From: Xyrauchen texanus
Taxonomy: Eukaryota; Chordata; Actinopteri; Cypriniformes; Catostomidae
Reading direction: 5' to 3'
NCBI RefSeq assembly: GCF_025860055.1
Contig: NC_068301.1
Coordinates: 2,689,879-2,753,878 of the forward strand
DNA: 64,000 nt
Shown: positions 34,607-46,127 of the stretch, in pieces
Layout of the letters: each line of letters begins with the position of its first letter
How positions within the stretch are numbered: position 1 is the first letter of the stretch
Made by a program: the position numbers and the translations under genes
Notes under the pieces: model-generated
The model's input: the letters and a program-made list of their open reading frames with translations, nothing else
The model's database searches: none
What the model was told of the DNA's origin: nothing

Positions 34607-35909
34607 ATCCCGCGGTCTTTGGTTCTTTAACGGATAAACCCAGTGTGCCGGTCTCATCCGCAATGGCGTGAATACACAACAGTCCAAAGTGGTTGGATTA
34701 CAACACAGCAAAATCGAATTTGTGATAACTGTATGTTACATTAATACCTTGAGTATTATTAGCAACAATGAGCGGACTCGGTGGTCCATAAACTGTACAA
34801 GCAATAACCTTGATACATTGATCTCTGCCCAGACGTAAACCTTTTACTCCGCGTGAGGACGCAGGTAGAAGGTGTCTTCATCCGTCCTTTAACTCTGACT
34901 CAGTTCCTCAAGACTTGGGTGATGACGAGAGGCCGTTTCCTCGCTCTGTCGGCGAGCGGTACGGATGTTGATTCTCACTGGGCTGGCGGAGAAATAAGCG
35001 ACTTTGACTTGGTTGAGGAGGGAAGAGAAATCTTCTTTCTTCACTTCTGCAGGCAAACAGATGAAGGTGCAGATTGCTCGCCGAGCGTTCGGCGTAACCC
35101 AGAGTAATCTCAACTCGTCCAGCGAGATCGAGATTATATGGCCACGGTTTCAAATCCTTGTGCAACGAGGCTACACCTGAGAGCAGTGATGAGCTACGGC
35201 TACACACGGCAAGCAAAGTCGCTGGAAGCAATGCCCAGAAGGACCTCAGAGGTATTTCTACTCCCGATGACATCATGGTTGAGGGGCGTTCTGTTGAGCG
35301 CCTCATCCAATAGGGGTTGAGAGTTCGATCCTTTGGAATTTCACACTTGGGTGTAAAGTGAGCAAGGCTTCATGGGATTTGTATTCTGTTTTGGACTCCC
35401 TTTGTTTGATTTTGGTGTCTTTTTTTATCAGTAAGATTTATGACTGTGTGTGTAGGCCTCAGTCAGGATGTGTTAGGCCTGCCTTTGTCTTGTATCTGAA
35501 TACATGAGGCCCGACAATCTGTAAACGTTAAAATACTCACTGCTTCAAAAGTATAGACACAAGATGTAAACAACATGTGTGTTAACATGATTTTAATGTA
35601 ATAAAAGGAGGGACGAGTTGATATACATTTTTGTCTCAAATGCTGTCGATTGTTCTTAACTTCTATTGAACATGGACCATCCAACTGAACCTGTTTGGAG
35701 GATCATTTATTTATTTGTTTGCAGTTATCTTACATGAGACACAATATGATTTTCATTCTTTTTATATGGTAAGAGTTGCTGTTGCTTGTCAAATAGATGC
35801 GTGAGGAGTTGCCACTTAATCAAAGTGCAAGCCTATCATCATCATCCTCGCTACAGGGTTGAGTACAGAAGCTGACCCGGTCTCCAAACCTGCTGACAAC
35901 TAGGGGTTA
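33960..35909. other. Unassigned, repeat-like sequence with one (TG)n tract
   Basis: 34270-34510 has the composition of a dispersed repeat ('CGACCCGAGTTCAATACCCG' resembles a B box on one strand), and 34555-34605 is a pure (TG)n run. 34860-35340 is GC-richer with overlapping frames on both strands but no domain I recognise; it could be part of a retroelement. Confidence 0.3.
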
Positions 35910-36112
35910 AGTGTTTGTGTTTGTGTGTGTGTGTGTTTGCTTGAGTGATGTCAGTTGGTTATGCAGTAATTGGGGGGAGATGAGACAGAAGATTTGTCAT
36001 TCGGTGTTCACATGTGGCTGCACCACTGCAAGGTGTGTGCGTTTCAAATTGTATTCAGGTGTTTGTGTGAGAGAGAGTGTGTGTCTGTTGTTTTGTGTGT
36101 GTGAGAGTGAGA

Positions 36113-36181
<69 letters not shown>

Positions 36182-36263
36182 TGTTGTGTTGTGTGTGCGT
36201 GTGTGTGAGCGAGTGTGTGACTGTGTGTGGGTGTATTTATATGTGTGTGTGCGCATGTGTGCG

Positions 36264-36314
<51 letters not shown>

Positions 36315-36501
36315 AGACTGTGTGTGAGTGTATTATGTATGACTGTGTGAGTATGAGTGTGTGTGTGTGTAAATGTGTGTGAGAGAGTGTGTGTGTGTCT
36401 GTTGTGTTTGTGTGTGTCTGTTGTGTTTGTGTGTGTCTGTTGTGTTTGTGTGTGTCTGTTGTGTTGTGTTGTGTGTGTGTGTGTGTGTGTGTCTGTTGGG
36501 T

Positions 36502-36537
<36 letters not shown>

Positions 36538-36568
36538 TGTTGTGTTTGTGTGTGTCTGTTGTGTTGTG

Positions 36569-36611
<43 letters not shown>

Positions 36612-36659
36612 TGTTGGGTTGTGTGTGTGTGTGTGACTGTGTGAATGTGTGTGTGAGTG

Positions 36660-36721
<62 letters not shown>

Positions 36722-36826
36722 TGTATTTATGTGTGACTGTGTGAATGTGTGTGAGTGTATATGAGTGTATATGTGTGTGAGTGTGTGTGTGAGAGTATTT
36801 ATGTGTGACTGTGTGAATGTGTGTGA

Positions 36827-36867
<41 letters not shown>

Positions 36868-36954
36868 TGTATTTATGTGTGACTGTGTGAATGTGTGTGA
36901 GTGTATATGTGTGTGTGTGAGTGTATTTATGTGTGACTGTGTGAATGTGTGTGA

Positions 36955-36987
<33 letters not shown>

Positions 36988-37012
36988 AGTGTATTTATGT
37001 GTGACTGTGTGA

Positions 37013-37091
<79 letters not shown>
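35910..37091. repeat. ~1.2-kb (TG)n compound microsatellite
   Basis: Long (TG)n tracts with a higher-order pattern. 36390-36610 has units of 'TGTGTGTCTGTTGTGTT'. 36640-37020 has repeated 'GAGTGTATTTATGTGTGACT' plus 'GTGTGAATGTGTGTGAGTGT'. Frames of VCVCV are artefacts of the repeat. Alternating purine-pyrimidine DNA of this length can adopt Z-form. Confidence 0.97.
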
Positions 37092-37778
37092 TATATGTTC
37101 CTCAGATCATGTGACGTCTCACACACCTAGTGGGTTTGCTTTACTTTCCCGGGAGCTTGTGCACTGCTCAGGAATGCAGAGTAGGACACACACACACACA
37201 CACAAATGAAAGCAGTATTCCCCATCCACCTATAACTGCTGTTGGCAAGCAATATTTTCTTGTTTTAAGCATAAATATAATAGATGTTTGGGAGGTTTAT
37301 GATAGGAGCAAGAACAAATTATTTGCCAATTCAAAAGCGAATAAAAATTCTGTCCAAGCCATTTACATTAAAGTAACATTAAAGTAGTCTAAAGTGACTG
37401 ACCTCTTAAAATTGGGTCTGTTCCTCACACAAAGCTGTTGTGTGACTTCAGAAGACTTGGGATTATATGTAGTGTATAGACTCCTTTTGTGATACTTTTG
37501 TTTAGGGGTGTCCGATACGGCTCAAATCTGAAATCACGATATAAATAACGATATATATATCACGATATAATCAAATGTTTCTGATAAATCATCAAAAATC
37601 ATCCTCCAGATCCTTCCTGGTCTGCTTGGCTCTGCCATGTTTTTCCCTCACCTTCAGTTCTGTTCAGTGTCTGTTTAGTTTTCCCCTTGTTCATAGACTT
37701 AATTTCCCAGTAGGCGCCGTTCCCTGTTCTCTCATTATTCATGTGTGCATTAATTCGCTATGTGCACAGGGTGACGCG
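37092..37778. other. No gene; MITE fragment and AT-rich sequence
   Basis: 37385-37480 contains an inverted fragment of the MITE interior seen at 7210-7290 ('CTTCAGAAGACTTGGGATTA'). 37550-37575 is 'ATATATATATCACGATATAA'. Confidence 0.4.
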
Positions 37779-37950
37779 ACGAACGTTCGAAATTTGTGTG
37801 GTGGGCGGGGGGACTTCCGGTTTAGGTTACTACCGGTATTTCCGATGTAGATGTTGTGGAAGAGTGAGTGTCAAGCTATCAGTGAGTACCGTATGTAAAA
37901 TGTTAACAGTAAATAAGAAACGTCTTACATATCAGTATCAAATTGGCAAC

Positions 37951-38132
37951 TCTAAATTACATTGTAGTGTTCCTCGATGTGCCGTTGTGCCGTTTCATCG
38001 AGGTATAATTCTGAAGTTTTCATCGTTTTCCGCATCAGCCTGAGGTACGAGCTCAGTGGCTAGTCAAGATAAGACGTGAGAACTTCACTCCTACCGATAA
38101 CACCGGGTATGCAGTCGACATTTTAAGCTAGA
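37951..38132 (+). pseudogene. Broken THAP-type zinc finger
   Basis: The reading LHCSVPRCAVV supplies the first two zinc-binding cysteines (CxxxxC). FSSFSASA runs into a stop at about 38042. Shifting frame at that point restores PEVRAQWLVKIRRENFTPTD then NTGYAVDIL, which matches the central THAP signature (a Trp followed by a basic helix). The final Cys-x-x-His expected after this (usual form VCSxHF) is replaced by AVDIL. So there is at least one frameshift and one lost zinc ligand. THAP domains are sequence-specific DNA-binding modules of P-element-like transposases and their domesticated relatives. Confidence 0.6.
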
Positions 38133-38816
38133 AGATTTCATCATAACCACAGGACCTTGAAAACTTGTTCAAGGAGCTGTGCCATGTCTTTTGAGAGGAA
38201 CAATTTTTTGTTTACCAGCGCCAAGGACTGTATTTTTCTCTATGAGCTTCCATATACTGCTTATATATTTTGTAATTTACTATGCTGTTTGTTTTTTTGT
38301 ATCTTGTGATATACCTTTCAGAAAATTGTCTGAAATATTGACAGTGTTCACATGTCATTTATTGTCTTTTACACTGCCAGGAGGAACACAAATACATGAG
38401 TTAATTCAGACATTTATTATACAAAGACACAAGCTGTCATACTACACTCAACAATAACATGGTGATGTTAACAATAACAACGTTTGACATTTTGTATGAG
38501 TTATGAGTTTGTAGATAACTAGTCCACATAACTGCACATAATACAGTACTCAACAGTACTTTAATGCTTCTTTGCACTTCTGGTTGGATGTCAACTGCAT
38601 TTCATTGGCTCTGTACCTGTACTCTGCTAAATGACAATAACATTTAATGTAATCTAATAACTACTAACACTGAATTCATAATAACAAAAAGTACCTCGTA
38701 TAGGTTTGTTGTTTATGTACATACATGTGCATTTCTTAAAGAGAACTATTTACATTGATTTTCACACAAACACATGTTTTGTACAGTCTGATACAGTAAT
38801 GCAACATTATGATTAA

Positions 38817-38885
38817 GGCTCTGCCAGCCACACAGGAGCACTCGACCTCATAGAGCTGAACAGGGGTGGAGTCTTCAAGGACGAT
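38817..38885 (-). pseudogene. SWIM-zinc-finger-like exon fragment
   Basis: On the minus strand, an acceptor (TTTTTTAAAAG) is followed by IVLEDSTPVQLYEVECSCVA then GRALI. The ECSCVAG segment is the CxC half of a SWIM zinc finger as found in transposon-associated proteins of fish. The expected CNH half is not intact. It lies about 1.76 kb downstream of the exon at 40642-40792 on the same strand, and both could belong to one decayed gene. Confidence 0.45.
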
Positions 38886-40641
38886 CTTTTAAAAAACAAA
38901 AAAGTGTGTTATAATCAGCAGAGATCACAAACTGATCAGATATCTCAAAGTCAAAAGTGCATTTTGCATTATTTTTCAAGTTAGCTACTATGAGTTAGAG
39001 AATGAGGTTACTTTAGGGTTAGTAAGAAAGTAAGTTAAACACAACACAATATAAACAGCAAAGCAACTGTCTCAACAACCAGCTTCTGGGGTTTCATATA
39101 GGAATGGTAGGTCTACTAGAACACTAATAGGGCAGGCAAGTGTCATCATAGTGTTACCTACTTCAAACGTTTGGCTAGCTAGATAGTTGTCTAAGATGTT
39201 CAACTTGTTTAGGTAATTATACATTTGTTTGCCAGTTTAACCCATCATTGCCAAATTGAAGCCCCAGAACAGAACTGGTTGGATCAGACGAACAACTGAA
39301 CTGTCTTTCATCCTACTCTGATGGTGTGAGGTTTCTCATGTTTCCTCAAAGATCTATGACAGGTAGCACGGATGCTGACTCTCCCTGTCTGTCTTTACTT
39401 GATACTGGGGATAACCAAATACTGTCAATACATGTAACTGAACAACACAAGTCATTAGTATATGGGTGATTCTTAGACTATGGGCACTTTTATGTACTTT
39501 GTAACCAAAAATGTCATTTTTTAAAAATATGACCAAAGTACAATTGATATGGATTGCAAGAATAGATTTGTGTAATACTTTTTATATTATAATACATTAC
39601 AATATTTTTATATTTAGATTATAATATTATTCTAAATTATACTTTTATATTAATTGATTTCATTTAGATGAATGAAAATTCAATTTTGTTGCATCATTTA
39701 TTGCTTATATTTTTGCCTTGCCATAAGTTGTGTCAGTTATTTACACGCACTGTAACCGTTCATCTGTGAGACAAATCAGTTGTATACATCAAACTCAGCA
39801 CTACACTAAAAACAGTTGTGGTTATATTTAATGGCTTTGTGAATTGAGTTTACTGAGTGTGATGAGTTTAATTGTTTTTCTAATAAACATCTCCACTGTT
39901 TCTCTACATTCACGTTAATTCATTGTAATTTCCATCACCACCCACATTTTTAAAAAATATTTAAAAGTTCTCATCACACATTAAAAATGTATCCACAATT
40001 TACGAGATCATGCTCTACTTAATATAAAAATGCAAGTCATTTATTTTCTAATAAGCTCTTGCCCAAACCAATATTACATTTCAGAGTGTGACAGGTGCAC
40101 AGTTCACCGTTTGGTCCTTAGGGCAGTTAATTTATCTCATTGACAAATGTATAATTATTGTACATTGTGGAAAAACTGATACAACTAGTTACAAAAATGA
40201 TCCTAGACAATTCTTGACTGACATAAGTTATTCTGTTTTTAAATAACAGCATTGAGATGTGGTGGAAATGACATTTCACTGCTGTTATTTAAAAACCGAA
40301 TAACTAACACAGTCTCATAACTTCTCTTGTAATCTAAGTTTGTCCTCTTACAGACCTTAAAACTAGACAAGTTATTTAAACTTATGAGACGGTGTTACGT
40401 GACTTTTGAACAAGTTTTTTTATTCAACTTCACAAGCCTAAAAGTGCCCCTTGTTGAAGAAACGCCCATACATTTATTCAATGTCAGATAGTAAAATGAA
40501 CATATAATAAACCACATGTGACCAACAACTAAAATTAATCGTTTAATAAGTATTTTGTAAAGGTTACTTTCTAGCCTAACGTCACCTAGCATCATCGCTA
40601 ACGGTAGGGCTACAGCTAGATAAAGACATAGCATAACTTAC

Positions 40642-40792
40642 CTTCATAATTGTCAATGAATGAAGAGACGTATATCTTGAAACCCTTTTCCCTCTTGCTC
40701 TTGGGAGCCGGTGATGACGCTTGAATTATTCGGTGTACGTCGTTTATCGTTATCCTTGGCAGATGTTGAAGGGATCTGGTGTAGAAAGCCAT
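40642..40792 (-). CDS. First coding exon of a SWIM/transposon-associated protein (remnant)
   Basis: On the minus strand, an ATG at 40792 opens a clean frame of 50 codons: MAFYTRSLQHLPRITINDVH, RIIQASSPAPKSKREKGFKI, YVSSFIDNYE. It ends in phase 1 at a consensus donor (GAAG|GTAAGT). The LPRxTxxDxHR...SKREKGFKxYVSSxIxxYEG pattern is, from memory of the family, the start of multicopy fish proteins that carry a SWIM finger. It sits just inside the right inverted end of the element. No intact remainder was found, so it is a fragment although this exon is undamaged. Confidence 0.5.
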
Positions 40793-40909
40793 GTTTATCT
40801 GGTCCTAGTCTTACCTGACAGTTACCGGCGTCGTTGGTAAAGCTAACGTAACGTTAGACCGGAAATACCATCGCCCACCAGTGACGTCTGACAATCATGG
40901 AACGTTCGT

Positions 40910-41949
40910 AAAATCAACTAGCCAATACCCTCTTGTTTTGTTTTCTCACATTGGTTCTTGTCAGTTTGTTGTATGTTAGCACATAGTGTTCTTAGCATAC
41001 AGCTGTTATGTTTTATTTCTCGCCGTTAGTGAGGTCATAGAGAGGCAGATAGAAACAGATGTTGTGTTTGGATTGAGGCGTCTCTTGGGATCACAGGCAA
41101 ACACAGACATTTACACACTCCATCACCTCCGTTTGAGTGTATCACATCTTTGACCTGACGACTCAATCACATGAGCTATTATTAGGTCACACCATATACA
41201 GTATGAGAGAAGGCGGTTAGGAAAGAGGCTAAGTGGTTGCTAAGATGTTTTTGCCAGTTTTATTATCCGCTAGGTGAAATGTGTAAGTCTGACTGCTTTT
41301 AAAAGTATTACTAACAAGCAAGAGGAGGCAAAGTAAAAGCTCCCTGCCAGTTTGTTCTCAGTATCTGAACACAATGTTCTTATTTGTCATCCTGGCATGA
41401 TTTACACGTACATGGTGCCCGTGAGGCCAAGTGGTTAAATACTCCAACTCGTGTAATGAAGGTTGTTAATCATTCTGTTAACACCAAAACACACTGAATG
41501 TTTGTGTCTGACCTGAGTTATGAAATACGTGTTCACAGGTGGAAACTTGGCATTGCGGTGTAGTCTAAATACTTTGCATTGGGGCATTGGGGTTGATTAG
41601 TCTTGGATGTGCCTTATTTGAAATTTGGCTCAGAGCTTCTTTAGATTAAATGGAATGTGAGTGTCATCTGAATCCAACCAGTGATCACACTGGCCTGATC
41701 TCCATGTGTGCCTTGTGAGCCTTCGATTAGTAAACCGACCCATGTAGTCCCCAATTTCCCTGCAGCAATGCCGATTTGGTTCCCCCAGGATGAGTGGATG
41801 GATGTAGGGCAGGTGTGGGAGGGGGTTTTACCCTAGCATGTACAGATTTAGAACCTGATACCACTTCAGTATGCTTGATCTTAGAAACATAGCCACTGTA
41901 ATTTTGGTCAACCAAACTGTGTTGTGTTTATGTGTGTATTAGCAGAGCT
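40910..41949. other. No recognisable feature (presumed slc45a4 intron)
   Basis: Single-copy-looking sequence, no motif identified. Confidence 0.4.
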
Positions 41950-42930
41950 AGCCACAGAGCCAGGACAGGTTCAGGAGGCCTGGGAGGTGGCCACAGGGCC
42001 AGGACAGGGTCAGAAGGCCTGGGAGGCGGCCGCAGGTCCAGGACAGGGTCAGGAGGCTTGGATGGCAGACACAGGGCCAGGACAGGGTCAGGAGGCTTGG
42101 AAGGCAGAGAAAGGGTCAGGACAGGGTCAGGAGGCTTGGAAGGCAGAGAAAGGGTCAGGACAGGGTCAGGAGGCCTGGGAGGCGGCCGCAGGTCCAGGAC
42201 AGGGTCAGGAGGCCTGGGAGGTGGCCACAGGGCCAGGACAGGGTCAGAAGGCCTGGGAGGCGGCCACAGGTCCAGGACAGGGTCAGGAGGCTTGGATGGC
42301 AGACACAGGGCCAGGACAGGGTCAGGAGGCTTGGAAGGCAGAGAAAGGGTCAGGACAGGGTCAGGAGGCCTGGGAGGCAGACACAGAGCCAGGACAGGGT
42401 CAGGAGGCCTGGAAGGCAGACACAGAGCCAGGACAGGTTCAGGAGGCCTGGGAGGTGGCCACAGGGCCAGGACAGGGTCAGGAGGCTTGGAAGGCATACA
42501 CAGAGCCAGGACAGGGTCAGGAGGCCTGGGAGGTGGCCACAGGGCCAGGACAGGGTCAGGAGGCTTGGAAGGCAGACACAGAGCCAGGACAGGTTCAGGA
42601 GGCCTGGGAGGTGGCCACAGGGCCAGGACAGGGTCAGGAGGCCTGGAAGGCAGACACAGGGCCAGGACAGGGTCAGGAGGCCTGGGAGGCGGCCGCAAGT
42701 CCAGGACAGGGTCAGGAGGCTTGGAAGGCAGAGAAAGGGCCAGGACAGGGTCAGGAGGCTTGGAAGGCAGAGAAAGGGCCAGGACAGGTTCAGGAGGCCT
42801 GGAAGGCAGACACAGAGCCAGGACAGGTTCAGGAGGCCTGGAAGGCAGACACAGAGCCAGGACAGGGTCAGGAGGCCTGGGAGGTGGCCACAGGGCCAGG
42901 ACAGGGTCAGGAGGCTTGGAAGGCAGAGCT
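41950..42930 (+). repeat. 39-bp minisatellite, about 25 units, open in several frames
   Basis: The unit is 'ACAGGGCCAGGACAGGGTCA' + 'GGAGGCCTGGGAGGTGGCC' with a few segregating variants (ggcc/gagcc/ggtcc/gtca; aaggcaga/gaggtggc). Because 39 is a multiple of 3, frames of 335-367 codons stay open on both strands (GPGQGQEAWEVAT, RARTGSGGLEGRH, and RPPDPVLALWPPP on the minus strand). No promoter, splice sites or non-repeat domain supports translation, so I treat it as a minisatellite rather than a gene. Confidence 0.93.
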
Positions 42931-44280
42931 CTCATATACAGTACTTTTAGGCATACATGTCAAGGGTTGTATGAACAATTTTGGCTGCACATTCTCAGTT
43001 TTAAATGTCTAGTTGCCACGGATCAGCTCATTTGAGATACCAAATGGAAGCTTGAAAAACAAACTTTTCAGAAGTTATTCTAGCATTTTATCAGGGAATC
43101 GTCGACTGCTGTACTGAACAATATCTCCTCTTATCTTCTCTGTGTTTATTCTCTCAGAATGTTATTTCATCCCATGGCAACAGTTAAGCGTTACTCGATC
43201 TTTCATTGTTTTCATTTTCCTCTACCGTTCACTTTATTTCCATACAGCATAAAGCACCACAAGAATGTCTTTAATCTCTGGTTCAACGTAAACCATGACA
43301 TAATTAAAAGTGTCCCATGTGGGGAGCTATGGGAGGCCATTCAAGCCACAGTGGGTTGTAGAGACCTTTCCCGCTGTCTGTGTTTGTCTTGCATAACAGC
43401 AACACGTCAATCATGTTGAGGAGAGCTGCAGTGTGTCAGGCTAAAGTCCCGCTAATGAGTCTGAGAGATCGATCACTCGACTACTGATTGTGAGGAAATG
43501 TGCCATGTGTTTGACATGTCTGACATGTTTGAAGAGGGTCATGTGAATCTAGGCGTTATGAGTTTGGACTTACGTTAAAATAAGCTGCCGAATCAGATGT
43601 GTATGCGTAGACACACCGCTAGACCTGGGAGCAGAAGTTTGCTTCTGCTAAAAACGATTATAACCTTGAACTTTAAGAGGCATCACGACACCTCTTGTTC
43701 TTTCTTATGCATGCCACGTCCCTTGCTTGAAATGGGGATTGATGTTTACCTTGTAACACAAGTAGACATGTCAGCTGTGTAAATCTGTGGTGTGCCGAGT
43801 GCTCGTCTTGCCTTTCACAACAGTTTGCAGGTCAGTTGGACTAATGAGAGCTTATTTACAAAACCTGATGAGCTGCCTACCAAGAGACCTTGTTTTGGCC
43901 ACAATCGAAGTCAATAGCTATGTGATTAAAATGAATATATTTGGCAACTGGCTGGTATATTCATCAATGAGATCCTTTCACTGCGTCTTGAGAGTAAAAG
44001 TTGCTCCGTATAGTGCGTGTCCAAAGATGAGACCCATTTGTCATGTATTAATGTCTGTTTTAATATTCTTTCTGTTGTCTACGGTGAGTTGTTGATCAAA
44101 AACAACAAAAAAGAAACATTTTATTCTAATCACACATAGGACAGATGAGATAAAGCCATTCGAGTCTCTCTCATCTATATGTGCTTTACAGAAATGCTGT
44201 CTTTATTAAAGAGACAGTACCAGTTTTTAACACGTGTTCAACAAATCGATGTAAATACCTGTACATCGTACAAAAGCTTT
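42931..44280. other. No recognisable feature (presumed slc45a4 intron)
   Basis: Several short overlapping frames, none with a family motif. Confidence 0.4.
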
Positions 44281-45110
44281 GAAGATGCTTTTAAAGATTT
44301 CCTGTTTCAGTGGCATACCCAAAATGAAAGGCTTATAACTCGACAAAAAAATAAACAAGGAAGGTCAAGTGTTTGGTATCATTGTAAAGAATTGTAATGA
44401 TATAGATAATGATACTAATTACTATATGATAATAATTGTACATAAGAACTAATTACACATGCAAACACAACAATGACTAAAGGTTTGCAGAGCATACAGA
44501 CATGATTTTAGTCATGAGATGTCACAGGATGAGTTTCATTCTGTGTCATTTGAGGCATCATTGAGTCTGTGTCATGTATTTGGCGCCATCTCCTGGTGGT
44601 CATATGTAACATTGAGCTTCATGTGGATTATCTAATGATCTATACATCTGATTATCTTGTGTGTGGGCTCGTTTGAAAGATAATCACCTCCTCTAAATAA
44701 TGATATGTGATATTTTATTTTCCTTTTATTTTCCGTGAAGTTTTAAGCGAAAACGCGACATATAAGCAACATCAACATAATTGTCAAAGACATATTCTTA
44801 GCAAATGTTTTTGTCTTTGAGCAAAACAAATATACTGGTTGTATTTTACTCTTCGAGAGCTTTCCAACAATATATGACACATGACTATTTGATGAGTTTG
44901 ATGTTTTTATTGATTGCAATAATATGTACAGTGCGTTTTATTTTTTTAAAGATTTTTATTAAATAAATTATCAAAACAGAAAACTTCTGAATTGTCTGAA
45001 ATAGTTCAAAGCACTTGTTCCTGCATACATTGTAAAGTAGATCTTCTAAGCTTTGAAACGATGCTTATTTTGTGTTGGTCAAGACTTTAGTTAATAGTGT
45101 GTAATATTTT
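44281..45110 (+). repeat. Long dispersed repeat, copy 2
   Basis: Same family and orientation as 7640-8640, with shared blocks in the same order ('GGTCAAGTGTTTGGTATC', 'TAATTGTACATAAGAACTAA', 'TTTGGCGCCATCTCCTGGTG', 'GAGAGCTTTCCAACAA'). Differences are substitutions and indels, including loss of about 70 bp relative to copy 1 after the 'GTCATTGTAAAGA' block. Confidence 0.7.
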
Positions 45111-45319
45111 GTCCATTTTGTTTTCTCACCGGCGTGCTCATCTGACCTTAAACAATAATAACAATGTAACAAAAAATTATATACACAATATATTATCATA
45201 TTTATTCATTTAATACATTGATTTGTTCACTTTTAAAAGCTAATATGTGACAAAACTGTTAAAATGATGATGGCTAATATCAGTACATGCTAACCCTAAT
45301 CTAATCTAACCATCAAGGC

Positions 45320-45612
45320 CAAAGTATACTTTGGATGTGCACGTTGCGGATCCCTCCACTGACAGTATGTATAACACAAATGGCATCATCAGCACAGCCG
45401 CGTGGCTTGAACGTGTGCCGCCTAGTTTTAATGACTCGTGCACGCGGTCCTCAGCTGTGTGTGTCATTTGCACATGTGGTGGCATTGACTGTACGAAAAG
45501 AGTGTCACAAAGCAGTTGCATTGTGCATGTGTCGAACGCGTTCCTATTCGTTCGCGGTCAGAAAAGTATACTCCAAAATGTTACGTGGTCGAGTATGCCC
45601 GGGCCTTAACCC
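45320..45612. mobile_element. MITE candidate with AAGGCC ends
   Basis: The left edge 'AAGGCCAAAGTATACTTTGG' and right edge '...AGTATGCCCGGGCCTT' pair imperfectly as inverted ends. 'AAAAGTATACTCC' near the right end mirrors 'AAGTATACTTTGG' at the left. The interior is CpG-rich relative to its flanks. Classification is uncertain. Confidence 0.45.
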
Positions 45613-46127
45613 TAACCCCAAAGTTTTACTTTTAAAAGAAGTGCCACATATCTTTTCGTTCAAAAATAAATATTTAAAGAACCAAAATCGTTACGGTTAC
45701 ATCATGTAATTTCTAACTTTGGCTAATTTCTTTCTCTTTATTTTTATGGCTATTTTCCTCCAATTTGACATAGTACAGAAGCGTTTGAGATGGTGAGGGG
45801 GATCTTCTCATCACCTCAAAGGTCATTATCCATACATTAATACCTGATTCGTGTTTATTAATCCAGTCTCACCTCGTCCGCATCCCATTCCTCATTACCT
45901 CGGAAACAGCACAGTCGTTTTTGAAACTGATCTCAGAGGGTTTTTTGTGTCTCCTGGATGGTTGTTTTCTCTCTGTGTGTAACGGTGTCATCTCACACAC
46001 TGATGCCCTACACAGACTGTGTAGTATGCGTGTAGGGAGTGGCGGTACTGCATGCAATATAGTCACCATAGTTATTGTGCATGAAAATATACATTTATAT
46101 TTTAGGAAGGGGGTCCCTCACAAGGGA

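Larger units (their letters stand above)
37779..40909. mobile_element. ~3.1-kb degenerate DNA element carrying THAP and SWIM-like exons
   Basis: The left end reads ACGAACGTTC, then GGTGGGCG, then CTTCCGGTTTA. Read inward from the right end (40909 leftward) the order is ACGAACGTTC, GGTGGGCG, TTTCCGGTCTA, with one ~9-bp spacing difference. These are imperfect inverted ends. Inside, a THAP zinc-finger coding segment reads rightward from the left end, and two exon-like segments of a SWIM-type protein read leftward from the right end. Target duplications are not evident. P-element-like and Kolobok transposons in fish carry THAP domains, so one of those classes is likely, but I cannot settle it. 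Confidence 0.5.

Noticed and set aside
33960..35909. LTR retrotransposon
   Set aside because: Composition is suggestive, but I found no paired terminal repeats, primer site plus polypurine tract, or gag/pol domain.
35911..37209. Cys-Val-rich frames up to 138 codons
   Set aside because: Artefacts of (TG)n.
41924..43035. Frames of 335-367 codons on both strands
   Set aside because: They follow the 39-bp minisatellite in several frames at once. No splice sites, promoter or non-repeat domain supports a protein.
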